Of a DNA stretch of 64,000 nt, positions 8,674 to 17,620 are shown in pieces. Position 1 is the stretch's first letter. Every line of letters starts with the position of its first letter. Under the pieces are notes generated by a model, which saw only the letters and a list, made by a program, of their open reading frames with translations, was not told where the DNA came from and did not search any database. Made by a program: the position numbers and the translations under genes. The DNA is taken from assembly GCA_013322215.1 (NCBI GenBank), contig JAAMEZ010000010.1, positions 1 to 64,000 of the forward strand, given 5' to 3'. This DNA is from Martinezella rhizogenes (GTDB lineage Bacteria; Pseudomonadota; Alphaproteobacteria; Rhizobiales; Rhizobiaceae).

Positions 8674-9627
8674 ATGATCGCACTCCTCATCCGTCGGATT
8701 TTCGGGCTTATCCTGACGCTGATTGCCGTCTCGCTGCTGGTCTTTGCCGTCATGGCGCTGCTGCCGGGCGATCCCGCCGCCATCACGCTCGGCACGTCGG
8801 CGACGCCGGAAACGCTGGCCGCACTACGGCACGACATGGGCCTAGACCAGCCCTTGATCGTCCGTTACGGCCAATGGCTAGCCGGCGCGCTGACGGGTGA
8901 TCTCGGCACGTCCTATACCTACGGCGTGCCGGTCGCGGGCCTCATTGCGGAGCGTCTGGCTGTCACCCTGCCGCTTGCGATCCTTGCCATTGTGCTGTCC
9001 ATTCTCGTTGCCGTGCCGCTCGGCGTTGCCGCAGCGGCAAGACGCGGTGGCTTCTTCGATATCATCGCCACGCTGTTTTCGCAGATGGGCATCGCCGTAC
9101 CTGGCTTCTGGGTCGGCCTGCTGCTGGTGCTTTTGTTCGCCACTTCGCTCGGCTGGATGCCGGCGGGCGGCTTTCCCGGCTGGGACAGCGGATGGTGGCC
9201 GGCGCTGAAATCGCTGGTGCTGCCTGCCGTCGCCCTCGCGCTGCCGCAGGCGGCGCTGTTGACACGGGTGACACGCTCGGCTGTGCTCGATACGTTGCAT
9301 GAGGATTTTGCCCGCACGGCGATCGCCAAGGGCCTGTCGCGCAGCCGCGTGCTCTGGGGGCATGTGGTGCCGAATGCGCTGGTTCCGGTGCTGACCATTC
9401 TCGGGCTGCAATTCACCTTTCTGGTCGCCGGCGCCGTGCTGATCGAAAACGTCTTCACCCTGCCCGGGCTCGGCCGCCTCGCCTATCAGGCGCTCAGCCA
9501 GCGTGACGTGATCGTGCTTCAGGATGTCGTGCTGTTCTTTGCCGGCCTCGTCATCGTCGTGAACTTCCTGGTGGATCTTTCCTATCTCGTCATCGATCCC
9601 CGGCTGCGGGCGGGAGGCGCACGATGA
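8674..9627 (+). CDS. ABC transporter permease, DppB-like
   Basis: A 317-residue inner-membrane permease with about six membrane segments and the DppB signature: an N-terminal IRRIFGLILTLIAVSLLVFAVMALLPGDPA segment in this arrangement, a long first periplasmic loop and the ATPase-contact EAA loop (FARTAIAKGLSRSRVLWGHV). It ends in the usual VNFLVDLSYLVIDPRLR. I chose the ATG at 8674, with GGA 6 nt upstream; the ATG at 8653 has its only purine tract one base away. The last four bases overlap the next permease (ATGA), indicating translational coupling. Confidence 0.92.
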   Translation: MIALLIRRIFGLILTLIAVSLLVFAVMALLPGDPAAITLGTSATPETLAALRHDMGLDQPLIVRYGQWLAGALTGDLGTSYTYGVPVAGLIAERLAVTLPLAILAIVLSILVAVPLGVAAAARRGGFFDIIATLFSQMGIAVPGFWVGLLLVLLFATSLGWMPAGGFPGWDSGWWPALKSLVLPAVALALPQAALLTRVTRSAVLDTLHEDFARTAIAKGLSRSRVLWGHVVPNALVPVLTILGLQFTFLVAGAVLIENVFTLPGLGRLAYQALSQRDVIVLQDVVLFFAGLVIVVNFLVDLSYLVIDPRLRAGGAR

Positions 9628-10490
9628 GCATTGCTGAAACCGGAGCTACCACCCAGCCCTCCCGCCGCCGTTTTCGGACATTGCGACGCGCGAACCTCAT
9701 GGTCGGTGCTTTTATCATCCTTGCTCTCGTCGGCGTCGCCATCGTCTCATTGTTCTGGACACCGGTGCCGCCAGCGAAGATGCAGATCACCCACAAACTG
9801 GAGCCCCCCTTCGGCTTCGGGCTTCTCGGCACCGATCAGCTTGGCCACGACATCCTGTCGATGCTGATGGCTGGCTGCTGGAATTCGCTGTCGATCTCGG
9901 TGTCATCAGTCGCGATCGGCGGGACGATCGGAACGATCATCGGTGTCTCCGCCGCTGCGCAACGCGGCCTGTTCGAGGCGCTTGTCATGCGCGCCTGCGA
10001 CGTGATCTTCGCGCTGCCACCGATTCTCTCGGCCATGATCCTCGGTGCGTTTCTTGGAACCGGGCGCATGACGGCCATCATCGCCATTGCCGTCTTCATG
10101 GTGCCGGTCTTTGCCCGCGTCGCACTCGGCTCGGCCTTGCAGGCCTGGAGCCGGGACTATGTGCTGGCGGCACGCGCCATCGGCAATACGCAACTTTCCA
10201 TCACGCTGCGCCATGTCCTGCCGAACATCATGGGCAGCATCATCGTCCAGGCGACGATCCAGCTTGGTCTTGCGATCCTGACGGAGGCCGGGCTTGCCTT
10301 CCTGGGTCTGAGCGTGCCGCCGCCGGCACCGACCTGGGGACGAATGCTGGCCGACGCACAAACCTATTTCCACGTCGCGCCGTGGCTCGCCCTCCTCCCA
10401 GGGCTTGCCATCGCGCTCTCCGTGCTTGGCTTCAACCTGCTCGGCGACGGGCTGCGCGATCTCCTCGACCCACGCGAGGCGACACGCTGA
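9624..10490 (+). CDS. ABC transporter permease, DppC-like
   Basis: A 288-residue inner-membrane partner of the preceding permease. It has the N-terminal OppC-type membrane segment (residues 27-48), FGLLGTDQLGHDILSMLMAG (the family's GTD-GRD region) and the EAA loop DYVLAARAIGNTQLSITLRHVLPN. The C-terminus GDGLRDLLDP is typical. It is translationally coupled to the DppB-like gene. No ATP-binding subunit follows: the next gene is an amidase. The transporter must therefore use ATPases encoded elsewhere. Confidence 0.92.
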   Translation: MSIAETGATTQPSRRRFRTLRRANLMVGAFIILALVGVAIVSLFWTPVPPAKMQITHKLEPPFGFGLLGTDQLGHDILSMLMAGCWNSLSISVSSVAIGGTIGTIIGVSAAAQRGLFEALVMRACDVIFALPPILSAMILGAFLGTGRMTAIIAIAVFMVPVFARVALGSALQAWSRDYVLAARAIGNTQLSITLRHVLPNIMGSIIVQATIQLGLAILTEAGLAFLGLSVPPPAPTWGRMLADAQTYFHVAPWLALLPGLAIALSVLGFNLLGDGLRDLLDPREATR

Positions 10491-10513
10491 TTGAGAGATA
10501 AAGAGTATAGATC

Positions 10514-11905
10514 ATGACCGAACCTACCGATCTTTCCATCCGAGACCTCCGACGCAAGTTCGCCGACAAGAGCCTGTCTCCCAGCGAATACTGGCTGGCG
10601 CTCGAGACGCATATCGAGGCATGGGAGCCGACTATCGCTGCTCTCTATGCCTATGACCCCGAGGATGCACGCAAGCAGGCAGCCGCTTCGACAGAGCGCT
10701 GGGCGAAGGGTGCACCGCTTGGGACACTGGACGGCATTCCGGTGACGCTGAAGGAACTGATCGCCACCAAAGGCCAGCCGGTGCCGCTCGGCACGGCGGC
10801 CGTCGAGCTCGTCCCTGCCGCCGAGGACGCGCCCATCGCCGCTCGGATGCGCGAGGACGGTGCGGTGATTTTCGCGAAAACCACCTGCCCCGATTACGGC
10901 ATGCTGTCATCAGGCCTTTCCAGCTTTCACAAGCTCAGCCGCAATCCGTGGGATCCGAGCCAAAATCCGGGCGGCTCCAGCGCCGGTGCGTCGGCGGCCG
11001 CGGCAGCCGGCTACGGACCGCTGCATATCGGCACCGATATTGGCGGCTCGATACGCCTGCCGGCAGGGTGGACCGGCATTTTCGGCTTCAAGCCGAGCAA
11101 TGGCCGCATTCCGATCGATCCCTATTATCTCGGGCGCTGCGCCGGACCAATGACCCGCACGGTCGAGGATGCTGCCTTTTCCATGGCGACACTTTCGCGG
11201 CCCGACTGGCGCGACTGCACCAGCCTCGCGCCTGATAACATCGAGTGGATGGATCTCGATATCGACGTCCGGGGCATGAAGATCGGCCTGATGCTGGATG
11301 CCGGCTGCGGCCTGCCTGTCGACGAGGAGATACGCGATGCGGTCGTTGCCGCCGCCAAACGTTTCGAAGAAGCAGGCGCCATCATCGTCGACGTCGCGCC
11401 GGTGCTGACCAGGCAGATGCTTGACGGACTTGATGCCTTCTGGCGCGCCCGCTTCTGGGGCGACATGACAGCATTGAGCGAGGAACGCCGCAACAGCATC
11501 CTGCCCTATATCTATAGCTGGGCGAAGGGCGGCGCCGATATCAGCGGCGTCGATGCCGTTCGCGGCTTCAACCAGACCTACGAGATGCGCAAGAGCTGCG
11601 GCAGGCTCTTCTCAGACGTGGACGCCGTGCTTTCGCCAAGCAATCCGATCGTCTCCTATCCCGCCGAATGGGCTTCCCCCACCAACGACCCGGCGCGGCC
11701 TTTCGAACATATCGCCTTCACCGTTCCGTGGAATATGTCGGAGCAGCCGGCCGCATCGATCAATTGCGGCTTCTCCCGCTCCGGCATGCCGATCGGCATG
11801 CAGATCGTCGGCCCGCGCTTCGACGACATGCTGGTGCTTCGCCTCTCGAAGGCCTTCGAGGACTGGAGCGGTGGCGTGACGAACTGGCCGAAGCGGCCGG
11901 GGTGA
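10514..11905 (+). CDS. Amidase-signature family hydrolase
   Basis: A 463-residue cytosolic amidase. The Ser-cisSer-Lys triad is intact with classical spacing: Lys80 in PVTLKE, Ser155 in GGSSAGAS and the nucleophile Ser179 in IGGSIRLPAG. The family hydrolyses carboxamides, ureides or short peptides to acid plus ammonia or amine. It begins 23 bp after the DppC-like permease and is probably the last gene of the operon. Together with the P1 peptidase it suggests import and stepwise hydrolysis of an amide- or peptide-like compound. It is not GatA, since gatB and gatC are absent nearby. Confidence 0.92.
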   Translation: MTEPTDLSIRDLRRKFADKSLSPSEYWLALETHIEAWEPTIAALYAYDPEDARKQAAASTERWAKGAPLGTLDGIPVTLKELIATKGQPVPLGTAAVELVPAAEDAPIAARMREDGAVIFAKTTCPDYGMLSSGLSSFHKLSRNPWDPSQNPGGSSAGASAAAAAGYGPLHIGTDIGGSIRLPAGWTGIFGFKPSNGRIPIDPYYLGRCAGPMTRTVEDAAFSMATLSRPDWRDCTSLAPDNIEWMDLDIDVRGMKIGLMLDAGCGLPVDEEIRDAVVAAAKRFEEAGAIIVDVAPVLTRQMLDGLDAFWRARFWGDMTALSEERRNSILPYIYSWAKGGADISGVDAVRGFNQTYEMRKSCGRLFSDVDAVLSPSNPIVSYPAEWASPTNDPARPFEHIAFTVPWNMSEQPAASINCGFSRSGMPIGMQIVGPRFDDMLVLRLSKAFEDWSGGVTNWPKRPG

Positions 11906-11926
11906 TAGATCGCATCCCGTTTTGAG

Positions 11927-12406
11927 CTAGTCGAGCGACAACGGCAGGGACAGGCCGATCTTCACCCGATCCATGGTGACGAGCGACTTGAATTTCGTGA
12001 CATTCGGATTGTCGTAGAAAAGACGCCGGGCAACGTCCTCATAGGCAGACATGGTGGCGACGACGACGATGAGCACGAAGTCGGCCTCCCCGGTGACCCC
12101 GTAGCACTGCTGGACCTCAGGCGCTTCCACGAAGCTGCGCTTGATGGCGTTGATCAGGTCATAGCGTTCGTTCGCGATATGCACCTCTACGACGATGGTG
12201 ATCGGCAGGCCCACCGCTGCCGGATCGACAACCGCGATATTGGCCTGAATGACGCCGCTTTCCTGCATGCGCTTGATGCGCCGCTGCACGGCAGCTGCTG
12301 AGAGGTTGACCCGTTCGCCGATCTCGCGTTGCGGAACCGCGCTGTCCTTTTGGAGAATCTCGAGAATCGCCAGGTCGAACTCATCGAGATCGGCGGGTTT
12401 GCGCAT
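11927..12406 (-). CDS. Lrp/AsnC family transcriptional regulator
   Basis: A 159-residue feast/famine regulator. The N-terminal HTH (residues 8-60, LAILEILQKDSAVPQREIGERVNLSAAAVQRRIKRM) is followed by an RAM ligand-binding beta domain containing EVQQCYGVTGEADFVLIV. It is divergently arranged with an EamA-type exporter across a 124-bp gap, a common layout in which an Lrp protein controls an amino-acid exporter. Its 3' end converges with the amidase gene, 21 bp away. An amino-acid effector is inferred from family and context. Confidence 0.95.
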   Translation of the reverse strand: MRKPADLDEFDLAILEILQKDSAVPQREIGERVNLSAAAVQRRIKRMQESGVIQANIAVVDPAAVGLPITIVVEVHIANERYDLINAIKRSFVEAPEVQQCYGVTGEADFVLIVVVATMSAYEDVARRLFYDNPNVTKFKSLVTMDRVKIGLSLPLSLD

Positions 12407-12530
12407 TTCAATACATCCTTATCGCAAAGAGGAAACAAAATTGCATGAAAGCCGTCAAAATGGAGCTAAATCCTCTTCCCCTACGTACTAGCTTTGCGCC
12501 ACAAATCATCTGACTTGCAAAGGCACGAGA

Positions 12531-13457
12531 ATGTCACAACCAGACACCGAATACGATATGCGCAGCCCTGGCATCGGCGAGAGTGCCGATTCGAGAGGTT
12601 TTCTCCTTGGTGTCGTGGCGATGCTTCTCGCGGCGCTGGCAATGAGCATTTCGCCGAGCCTCGTGCGCCTTGCCGATGTCGGGCCTTTCGCCAGCGCCTT
12701 CTGGCGTGTCTTTTTGGCGCTGCCGATCCTTTGGGTATGGATGCGCTACGCGGAGGTCACGGAGCCCAGTGCGCCTCGCGCCAGCTTCACGATACCGACC
12801 ATTCTCGCCGGCATCGCCTTCACGGGCGACTTGTTCTTCTGGCATCTCTCAATCATGCGGACGACGATCGCCAACGCCACCTTCTTCGCAACGATGGCGC
12901 CGCTATGGGTCGTGATCTTCGGCTGGCTCCTGCTGAGGCAAAGGGTCGGTCGCGCTACGCTTCTCGGGCTTCTCGTCTGCCTTGCGGGCGGCACGGCACT
13001 TGTGGTCCAGAGCCTGGCGTTCAATCCGGACCGCGCCGTCGGCGATGCTCTTGCCATCATCACCGGAGCCTTCTTCGGCCTTTATTTTCTGGCGGTCGGT
13101 GCCGCTCGCCCCGGGACGAATGCCGCGCGCGTCACCTTTGAATTGAGCGTCATCACCGCGACGATCCTGTTCCTCGTCGCCTTCTTTTTCGAACCGCGGA
13201 TATTGCCGCAATCGATTTCGGGATGGTGTGTGCTTCTGGCGCTCGGCCTCATCAGCCACGCCGGCGGACAAGGCCTGCTTTCGGTCGCGCTCGGACGACT
13301 GCCGACCGTTTTCTCCTCGCTCGTCATTTTCCTGGAATCGATCGCAGCCGCGCTTTTTGCCTGGTTCCTGTTCGGCGAAAACGTCACGCTGCTGCAGGCC
13401 CTCGGCGGCATCGTCATTGTCGCCGGCATCTGGATCGCGCGCCCTCGCACGCCTTAA
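12531..13457 (+). CDS. EamA/DMT family transporter
   Basis: A 308-residue inner-membrane protein with about ten hydrophobic segments in two EamA repeats (about 23-160 and 170-300). Repeat features include LAMSISPSLVRLADVGPFASAFWR and, in the second half, SLVIFLESIAAALFAWFLFGENV. Family members export amino acids or related metabolites. Divergence from the Lrp-type gene suggests amino-acid-responsive expression. The start ATG follows a GAG-rich tract. The gene converges on a small minus-strand gene 34 bp downstream. Confidence 0.9.
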   Translation: MSQPDTEYDMRSPGIGESADSRGFLLGVVAMLLAALAMSISPSLVRLADVGPFASAFWRVFLALPILWVWMRYAEVTEPSAPRASFTIPTILAGIAFTGDLFFWHLSIMRTTIANATFFATMAPLWVVIFGWLLLRQRVGRATLLGLLVCLAGGTALVVQSLAFNPDRAVGDALAIITGAFFGLYFLAVGAARPGTNAARVTFELSVITATILFLVAFFFEPRILPQSISGWCVLLALGLISHAGGQGLLSVALGRLPTVFSSLVIFLESIAAALFAWFLFGENVTLLQALGGIVIVAGIWIARPRTP

Positions 13458-13491
13458 CCATCGGCACCACAAGCGCCGACAACAGCCGCGG

Positions 13492-13731
13492 CTACAAGGT
13501 CGCGGCGCCCCTGTGCGAGATATCGGCATCCAGATCGTGCAATGCTTTTTCAATCACGCGCAAATCGTCCTGCAGGCCGTCATCGGCGCTCATCGAGCTT
13601 TCGCTGCCGGCGCGCTGAATAGCCCGAGCCTCGCTGCGCAGCTCGCGCAGCCTGTCGATCTTGCCGCTTTTGCGTAGGTGACTGTCGAACAGAATATCCC
13701 GAACCGTCTTTTCCATGGCCGTAACGGGCAT
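13492..13731 (-). CDS. Small hypothetical protein (79 aa)
   Basis: A 79-residue, charged, probably helical cytosolic protein: MPVTAMEKTVRDILFDSH... then an Arg/Glu-rich stretch (KIDRLRELRSEARAIQR) that could form a coiled coil. The ATG at 13731 is preceded by GAGGAG at good spacing; an internal ATG at 13716 is a weaker alternative. I do not recognise the family. It lies 74 bp downstream of the NlpC/P60 gene on the same strand and may share its transcript. Confidence 0.6.
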   Translation of the reverse strand: MPVTAMEKTVRDILFDSHLRKSGKIDRLRELRSEARAIQRAGSESSMSADDGLQDDLRVIEKALHDLDADISHRGAATL

Positions 13732-13805
13732 GAGTTTTCTCCTCTCGATAGGATATCTCGATCAGAAAGATAACGAACGGGAGAAAAGACGGTTCCGGAG
13801 GGCAA

Positions 13806-14660
13806 TCAGTCGATGAAACGGCGATAGCCGGTCGGCCGCTCATAGAGCCAACCGATCCGTTCGATGGCCGCGTCGAAATTCTCGCGGGCGACGGTCATGG
13901 TATGGCCGTTGGCGTGGACGATGGTTTCCGGATCTTCCATGATTGCGACATGACCCTTCCAGAAGACGAAATCGCCGCGCTTCAGCTCCTCGCGCTCGAT
14001 CGGCTGGCCGAGGCCGGCGGCCTGCATGTCGGTATCGCGCGGAGCGGCACGGCCCGTCATCGACAGCGCCAGCTGCACGAGGCCGGAGCAATCGATGCCG
14101 AGGCCCGAGCGGCCGCCCCAGAGATAGGGCGTCTCCAGAAAGCGTAAGGCGACCTCGACAAAGTCGCCGCCCCGGTTATCGCCGATCGGCTGCACATGCC
14201 TGGCGAAGATCGCGGTGCCATCCTCCAGAACGACATAGTGATTGCCCCGTGCCTCTGCGGTACCGGTCACATGTACAAGACTGCCCATGGAGAGGATTGC
14301 GGCATGCGGCTTGCGCAGCTCCGGCTCGGGATAGAGGAAAGTGCGCTGCGGGATGACGACGTGGGTCGGCGCGGCTGCGCCTTCCTTGATTGCCGTCTCC
14401 GGGAGATAGCCGACATAACCGTCCGCCAGAGCCTTGACCCAGCACCAGCCATCGCGGCGCTCGAATACCGTCACCACTTCGCCCATCAAGAGCTCGGTAT
14501 CGATGCCTGAGGCAAGATCCGGCTTCGGCCGAAGCGCGATGACAGGTATCGTGACGCGCGCGCTGCTGCCCTCGACGAAGCGCTCGGCTTCGACCTTGCC
14601 CTTGAGAGAGGCCTCGGCAAGATCGGGCCTGAAAGCATTGAGACGGCGGTCGAGCGTCAT
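13806..14660 (-). CDS. NlpC/P60 family cell-wall hydrolase with SH3-like domains
   Basis: A 284-residue protein. The N-terminal half contains SH3-like bacterial domains (about 35-160). The C-terminal NlpC/P60 domain (about 165-280) has the catalytic Cys in GLGIDCSGLVQ, the His in FWKGHVAIM and a downstream polar HANGHT. This papain-like family cuts D-Glu-diamino acid bonds in peptidoglycan peptides. No signal peptide is visible, which fits the cytosolic murein-peptide recycling type. It lies beside an M17 aminopeptidase and a MarR-like gene on the same strand, suggesting a joint peptide-recycling role. Confidence 0.9.
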   Translation of the reverse strand: MTLDRRLNAFRPDLAEASLKGKVEAERFVEGSSARVTIPVIALRPKPDLASGIDTELLMGEVVTVFERRDGWCWVKALADGYVGYLPETAIKEGAAAPTHVVIPQRTFLYPEPELRKPHAAILSMGSLVHVTGTAEARGNHYVVLEDGTAIFARHVQPIGDNRGGDFVEVALRFLETPYLWGGRSGLGIDCSGLVQLALSMTGRAAPRDTDMQAAGLGQPIEREELKRGDFVFWKGHVAIMEDPETIVHANGHTMTVARENFDAAIERIGWLYERPTGYRRFID

Positions 14661-14675
14661 GACGAAATTCCCAGA

Positions 14676-15026
14676 TTACAATTTGCGACCATGCTCGATG
14701 ACGAGATCGCCGAGTTTTTCAAGATAGAGCGCACCGGTGACTGTTCGCTTAATGATGACGTTGCGGCGATCGCGATCGTCGCGCACGCGGTCGACCAATC
14801 CCATCAGGCCCATGGTGTCGAGCGCCCGCGTAATGACTGGTTTTGTGACGCCGAGGGTCGCGGCGAGGCCCCGCACGGTATGGGGCGGCGGCACAAGATA
14901 GATCTGCAGCAGGATCGCCGTTTGCCGCAGCGTCAAATCATGATCCTCGCGGCGCACCTGAGCGAGCGTCACGCCATGCCAGAGGCCTAGAGCCTGCGAG
15001 GCGGAGAGTTCGAGCGGCAAGGGCAA
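14676..15026 (-). CDS. MarR-like winged-helix regulator, short form
   Basis: A 116-residue protein with a winged helix: LTLRQTAILLQIYLVPPPHTVRGLAATLGVTKPVITRALDTMGLMGLVDRVRDDRDRRNVIIKRTVTG in order, including the MarR-type wing DDRDRRN. It is shorter than usual MarR proteins (about 140-160). The frame is closed by a stop 15 bases before the TTG I use as start, so no longer N-terminus exists here. It lies 15 bp upstream of the NlpC/P60 gene and 111 bp downstream of the M17 aminopeptidase gene, all on one strand. Regulatory targets are unknown. Confidence 0.8.
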   Translation of the reverse strand: MPLPLELSASQALGLWHGVTLAQVRREDHDLTLRQTAILLQIYLVPPPHTVRGLAATLGVTKPVITRALDTMGLMGLVDRVRDDRDRRNVIIKRTVTGALYLEKLGDLVIEHGRKL

Positions 15027-15098
15027 CCCCGAGATTCGTTACGCTGCCGTTCCAGTCTCGGCGAAGATCGTGGCGGTTTCAAGGGGAATTCGCCAAAC

Positions 15099-15125
15099 CC
15101 TTCTCCCCGCAATGCGGGGAGAAGG
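15099..15125. repeat. Perfect 12-bp palindrome, possible terminator or dispersed repeat
   Basis: CCTTCTCCCCGC pairs perfectly with its complement across an AAT loop (15099-15110 with 15114-15125). It lies just downstream of the M17 aminopeptidase gene but has no T-run, so it may act as an mRNA 3' stabiliser. GC-rich palindromes of this form are frequent between genes in rhizobia, from general knowledge. Only one copy was seen in this window. Confidence 0.55.
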
Positions 15126-15137
15126 AACAACGGCATC

Positions 15138-16529
15138 CTATCGCACGCTCTGCCTGATGTGGTGATACAGCGCCCGGATCGCCTGCGCTTCGCCGCCGCC
15201 GGGCGAATGCGGACGTTCGCTTGGTGCCCAGCCGAAGATGTCGAAATGCACCCAGCTCGGCGTCTTCGTGACGAAGCGCTTGAGGAACAGGGCGGCCGTG
15301 ATGGAGCCGGCCATGCCGCCGGCAGGCGCATTGGTGATATCGGCGAATTTGGTGCGGATATCCTTGTCGTAGCCCATATAGAGCGGCATGCGCCACAGCG
15401 GGTCATCCGTCTCCAGGCTCGCCTCGGTCAGATCGCCGGCAAGCTCGCTATCGTCGGTGAAGAAGGGTGGCAGGTCGGGGCCGAGCGCGACGCGGGCAGC
15501 ACCTGTCAGCGTTGCCATGTCGATCATCAAATCCGGCGCGTCCTCGTCGGCATAGGCGAGCGCGTCGGCGAGGATCAGCCGTCCCTCGGCATCGGTATTG
15601 TCGATCTGCACGGTCAGGCCCTTGCGGCTCCTGTAGATATCGCCGGGACGGAAGGCATTGGCCGAGATCGAGTTCTCGACGACCGGAATGATGACGCGCA
15701 GGTCGACCTTCAGCTTGGCGTCCATGATCATCAGCGCCAGGCCCATGACGTTGGCGGCACCGCCCATGTCCTTCTTCATCAGAAGCATCGAGGCTGCCGG
15801 CTTGATATCAAGGCCGCCGGTGTCGAAGCAGACGCCCTTGCCGACCAGCGTGATGCGACGATGACCCTTCTTGCCCCAGCGCAGTTCCAGAAGACGCGGC
15901 GCATCGGCGCTCGCACGCCCGACAGTGTGGACGAGCGGGAAGTTTTCCTTCAGCAGATCGTCGCCGATGATGACGGACATTTCCGCCTTATAGTGCTCGG
16001 CAAGCGCCCGGAAGGCCGCTTCGAGCTGTTCCGGCCCCATGTCGTTGGTCGGCGTGTTGATGAGATCGCGGGCGAGGAAGACCCCGGCGAGCTGGCGCTT
16101 GATATCGGCGGCATCGGCATCGCGCGGGATCATCAGCGTCGGTGCCGCCGTTTTCTCCGACTTGTAGCGATCAAAGCGGTAGCTGCCGAGACCGAAACCG
16201 AGCGAGAGCCGGTTCGCCGTCAGGGGCGCTGTCTCGATATGCCAGTCGCCCGCCGGCAGGCTGCGTGCCAGCTTGCCCGTGAGGAAGGGTTGCTCGGACG
16301 GATTGGAGCCGAGGCCGAACAAGGCTCCGCCTAGATGCCCTTCCGCGGTCGGGATCAGCAACAACGAGCCGCTTTCGGCCTTGTAGCCGGCCTTGCGGGC
16401 CCAATCGAGCGCGATGGGATCGATGGTGCCGGTCTCGATATGCGCCGGGGTAACGGCAAAGATCGGCAAGGTCGCGCCACCCTTCGAATTGAAAGGCGTC
16501 GCGCGCTCGATGAATTGATAGGGGGCCAT
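15138..16529 (-). CDS. Leucyl aminopeptidase family protein (M17)
   Basis: A 463-residue cytosolic metallo-aminopeptidase that removes N-terminal residues from peptides. The C-terminal catalytic domain has the M17 signature NTDAEGRLILADAL, the metal-binding KGVCFDTGGLDIKPAASMLLMKKDMGGAA region in order, and DMATLTGAARVALG. The N-terminal domain is about 150 residues. The ATG at 16529 is preceded by AAAGGA. The gene diverges from tadD across a 168-bp gap and runs toward MarR-like and NlpC/P60 genes, consistent with a shared role in peptide turnover. Confidence 0.93.
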   Translation of the reverse strand: MAPYQFIERATPFNSKGGATLPIFAVTPAHIETGTIDPIALDWARKAGYKAESGSLLLIPTAEGHLGGALFGLGSNPSEQPFLTGKLARSLPAGDWHIETAPLTANRLSLGFGLGSYRFDRYKSEKTAAPTLMIPRDADAADIKRQLAGVFLARDLINTPTNDMGPEQLEAAFRALAEHYKAEMSVIIGDDLLKENFPLVHTVGRASADAPRLLELRWGKKGHRRITLVGKGVCFDTGGLDIKPAASMLLMKKDMGGAANVMGLALMIMDAKLKVDLRVIIPVVENSISANAFRPGDIYRSRKGLTVQIDNTDAEGRLILADALAYADEDAPDLMIDMATLTGAARVALGPDLPPFFTDDSELAGDLTEASLETDDPLWRMPLYMGYDKDIRTKFADITNAPAGGMAGSITAALFLKRFVTKTPSWVHFDIFGWAPSERPHSPGGGEAQAIRALYHHIRQSVR

Positions 16530-16546
16530 GACTATCCTTTGACGAT

Positions 16547-16578
16547 GACTTCAGGGAATCGGGGACTTCAGGGAATCG
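16547..16578. repeat. 17-bp tandem duplication in the promoter gap before tadD
   Basis: The unit GACTTCAGGGAATCGGG begins at 16547 and recurs from 16564 with one change. Each copy contains GAATC, a GANTC site for CcrM-type methylases. It lies between the divergent aminopeptidase and tadD genes. Confidence 0.7.
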
Positions 16579-16582
16579 AGAG

Positions 16583-16597
16583 TTAACCGTCTGTTAG
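16583..16597. promoter_or_regulatory. Near-consensus CtrA-type site upstream of tadD
   Basis: TTAA, seven bases, then TTAG. This differs by one base from the alphaproteobacterial CtrA consensus TTAA-N7-TTAA. Another TTAAC follows at 16600. The site lies 100 bp before the tadD start. Binding is inferred, not shown. Confidence 0.4.
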
Positions 16598-16696
16598 GGT
16601 TAACAGATTATTGCTGGAGCGAACATTGCGTCGAACCTTTCCCTGTTCCGATTCTAGGCCGGGCGCAAGACTATAAGGAATTCAGGGATAAGCGAC

Positions 16697-17527
16697 ATGC
16701 CCGCCGTCTCAGCTGCGTCTTCATTCAGAACCTTTCTTTTCCGGGGAGCTCCGGCTGCGCTTCTGGCGATCGCGCTCGCAAGCTGCTCGACAACCGGAAA
16801 AGACCGGATGACGACCGGCTCGATTCCGAAGACGTCGCAATCTCTCGACACGATGAACAGCACTGATCTGGCGCAGGCAACTGCGGCGTATGGCAAGGCC
16901 TATGACGCCAATCCTAAAGATCGCGATGCCGGCGTCAATTATGCCAATGCCTTGCGCATGAGCGGCCGCAACGACCAGGCGCTTGCCGTCATGCAGCAGG
17001 TGGCGATCGCCAATCCGAGCGATCGCGGCGTGCTGGCAGCTTATGGCAAGGCGCAGGCGGCGGCGGGGCAACTCGACGAAGCGCTGTCGACCATCGACCG
17101 CGCGCAACTGCCGGACCGGCCGGACTGGCGGCTGGTTTCGGCGCAAGGTGCTATCCTCGATCAGCTTGGGCGCTCCACCGATGCACGGGCCAAATATCGA
17201 GACGCGTTGGTGCTGGCTCCGAACGAGCCGACCATCCTTTCCAATCTCGGCATGTCCTATGTGCTGACCGGCGACCTCAAGAATGCGGAAAGCTATCTCC
17301 GCACGGCCGTCGCCCAGCCGGGCGCCGACAGCCGGGTGCGGCAGAACCTGGCACTGGTCGTCGGGCTACAGGGCCGCTTTGCGGACGCTGAACAAATCGC
17401 CCGCCAGGAACTGACGCCGCAACAGGCAAATGCCAACGTCGCCTATCTGCGCGGCATGCTGGCACAGCAGAATTCCTGGCAGAAGCTTGCCGCCAGCGGC
17501 GACACCAGGAAAATAGCCCAGCAATAG
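16697..17527 (+). CDS. tadD: TadD-like TPR lipoprotein of the Tad pilus
   Basis: A 276-residue probable outer-membrane lipoprotein: signal peptide with lipobox LASC (Cys29), then tetratricopeptide repeats from about residue 55 to 240 (YGKAYDANPKDRDAGVNYANALRMSGR and similar units). TadD assists secretin (CpaC/RcpA) assembly or stability in Flp pilus systems. The gene is on the plus strand, separated from the minus-strand pilus operon by a LysE-type gene. Its TAG stop is followed by AGC, giving TAGAGC, and an imperfect hairpin. Confidence 0.85.
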   Translation: MPAVSAASSFRTFLFRGAPAALLAIALASCSTTGKDRMTTGSIPKTSQSLDTMNSTDLAQATAAYGKAYDANPKDRDAGVNYANALRMSGRNDQALAVMQQVAIANPSDRGVLAAYGKAQAAAGQLDEALSTIDRAQLPDRPDWRLVSAQGAILDQLGRSTDARAKYRDALVLAPNEPTILSNLGMSYVLTGDLKNAESYLRTAVAQPGADSRVRQNLALVVGLQGRFADAEQIARQELTPQQANANVAYLRGMLAQQNSWQKLAASGDTRKIAQQ

Positions 17528-17620
17528 AGCGGGAGCGCCGTAACGGCTTCCCTACCCAACTTTCGAATCCGGAAACCGGCGACTGAGCGGTTGAGGCCCA
17601 CGCCCCGTAGCCGCTGGCCT

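Noticed and set aside
17525..17552. Hairpin after tadD as a terminator
   Set aside because: The stem has a bulge and mismatches and no T-run follows; too weak to call.
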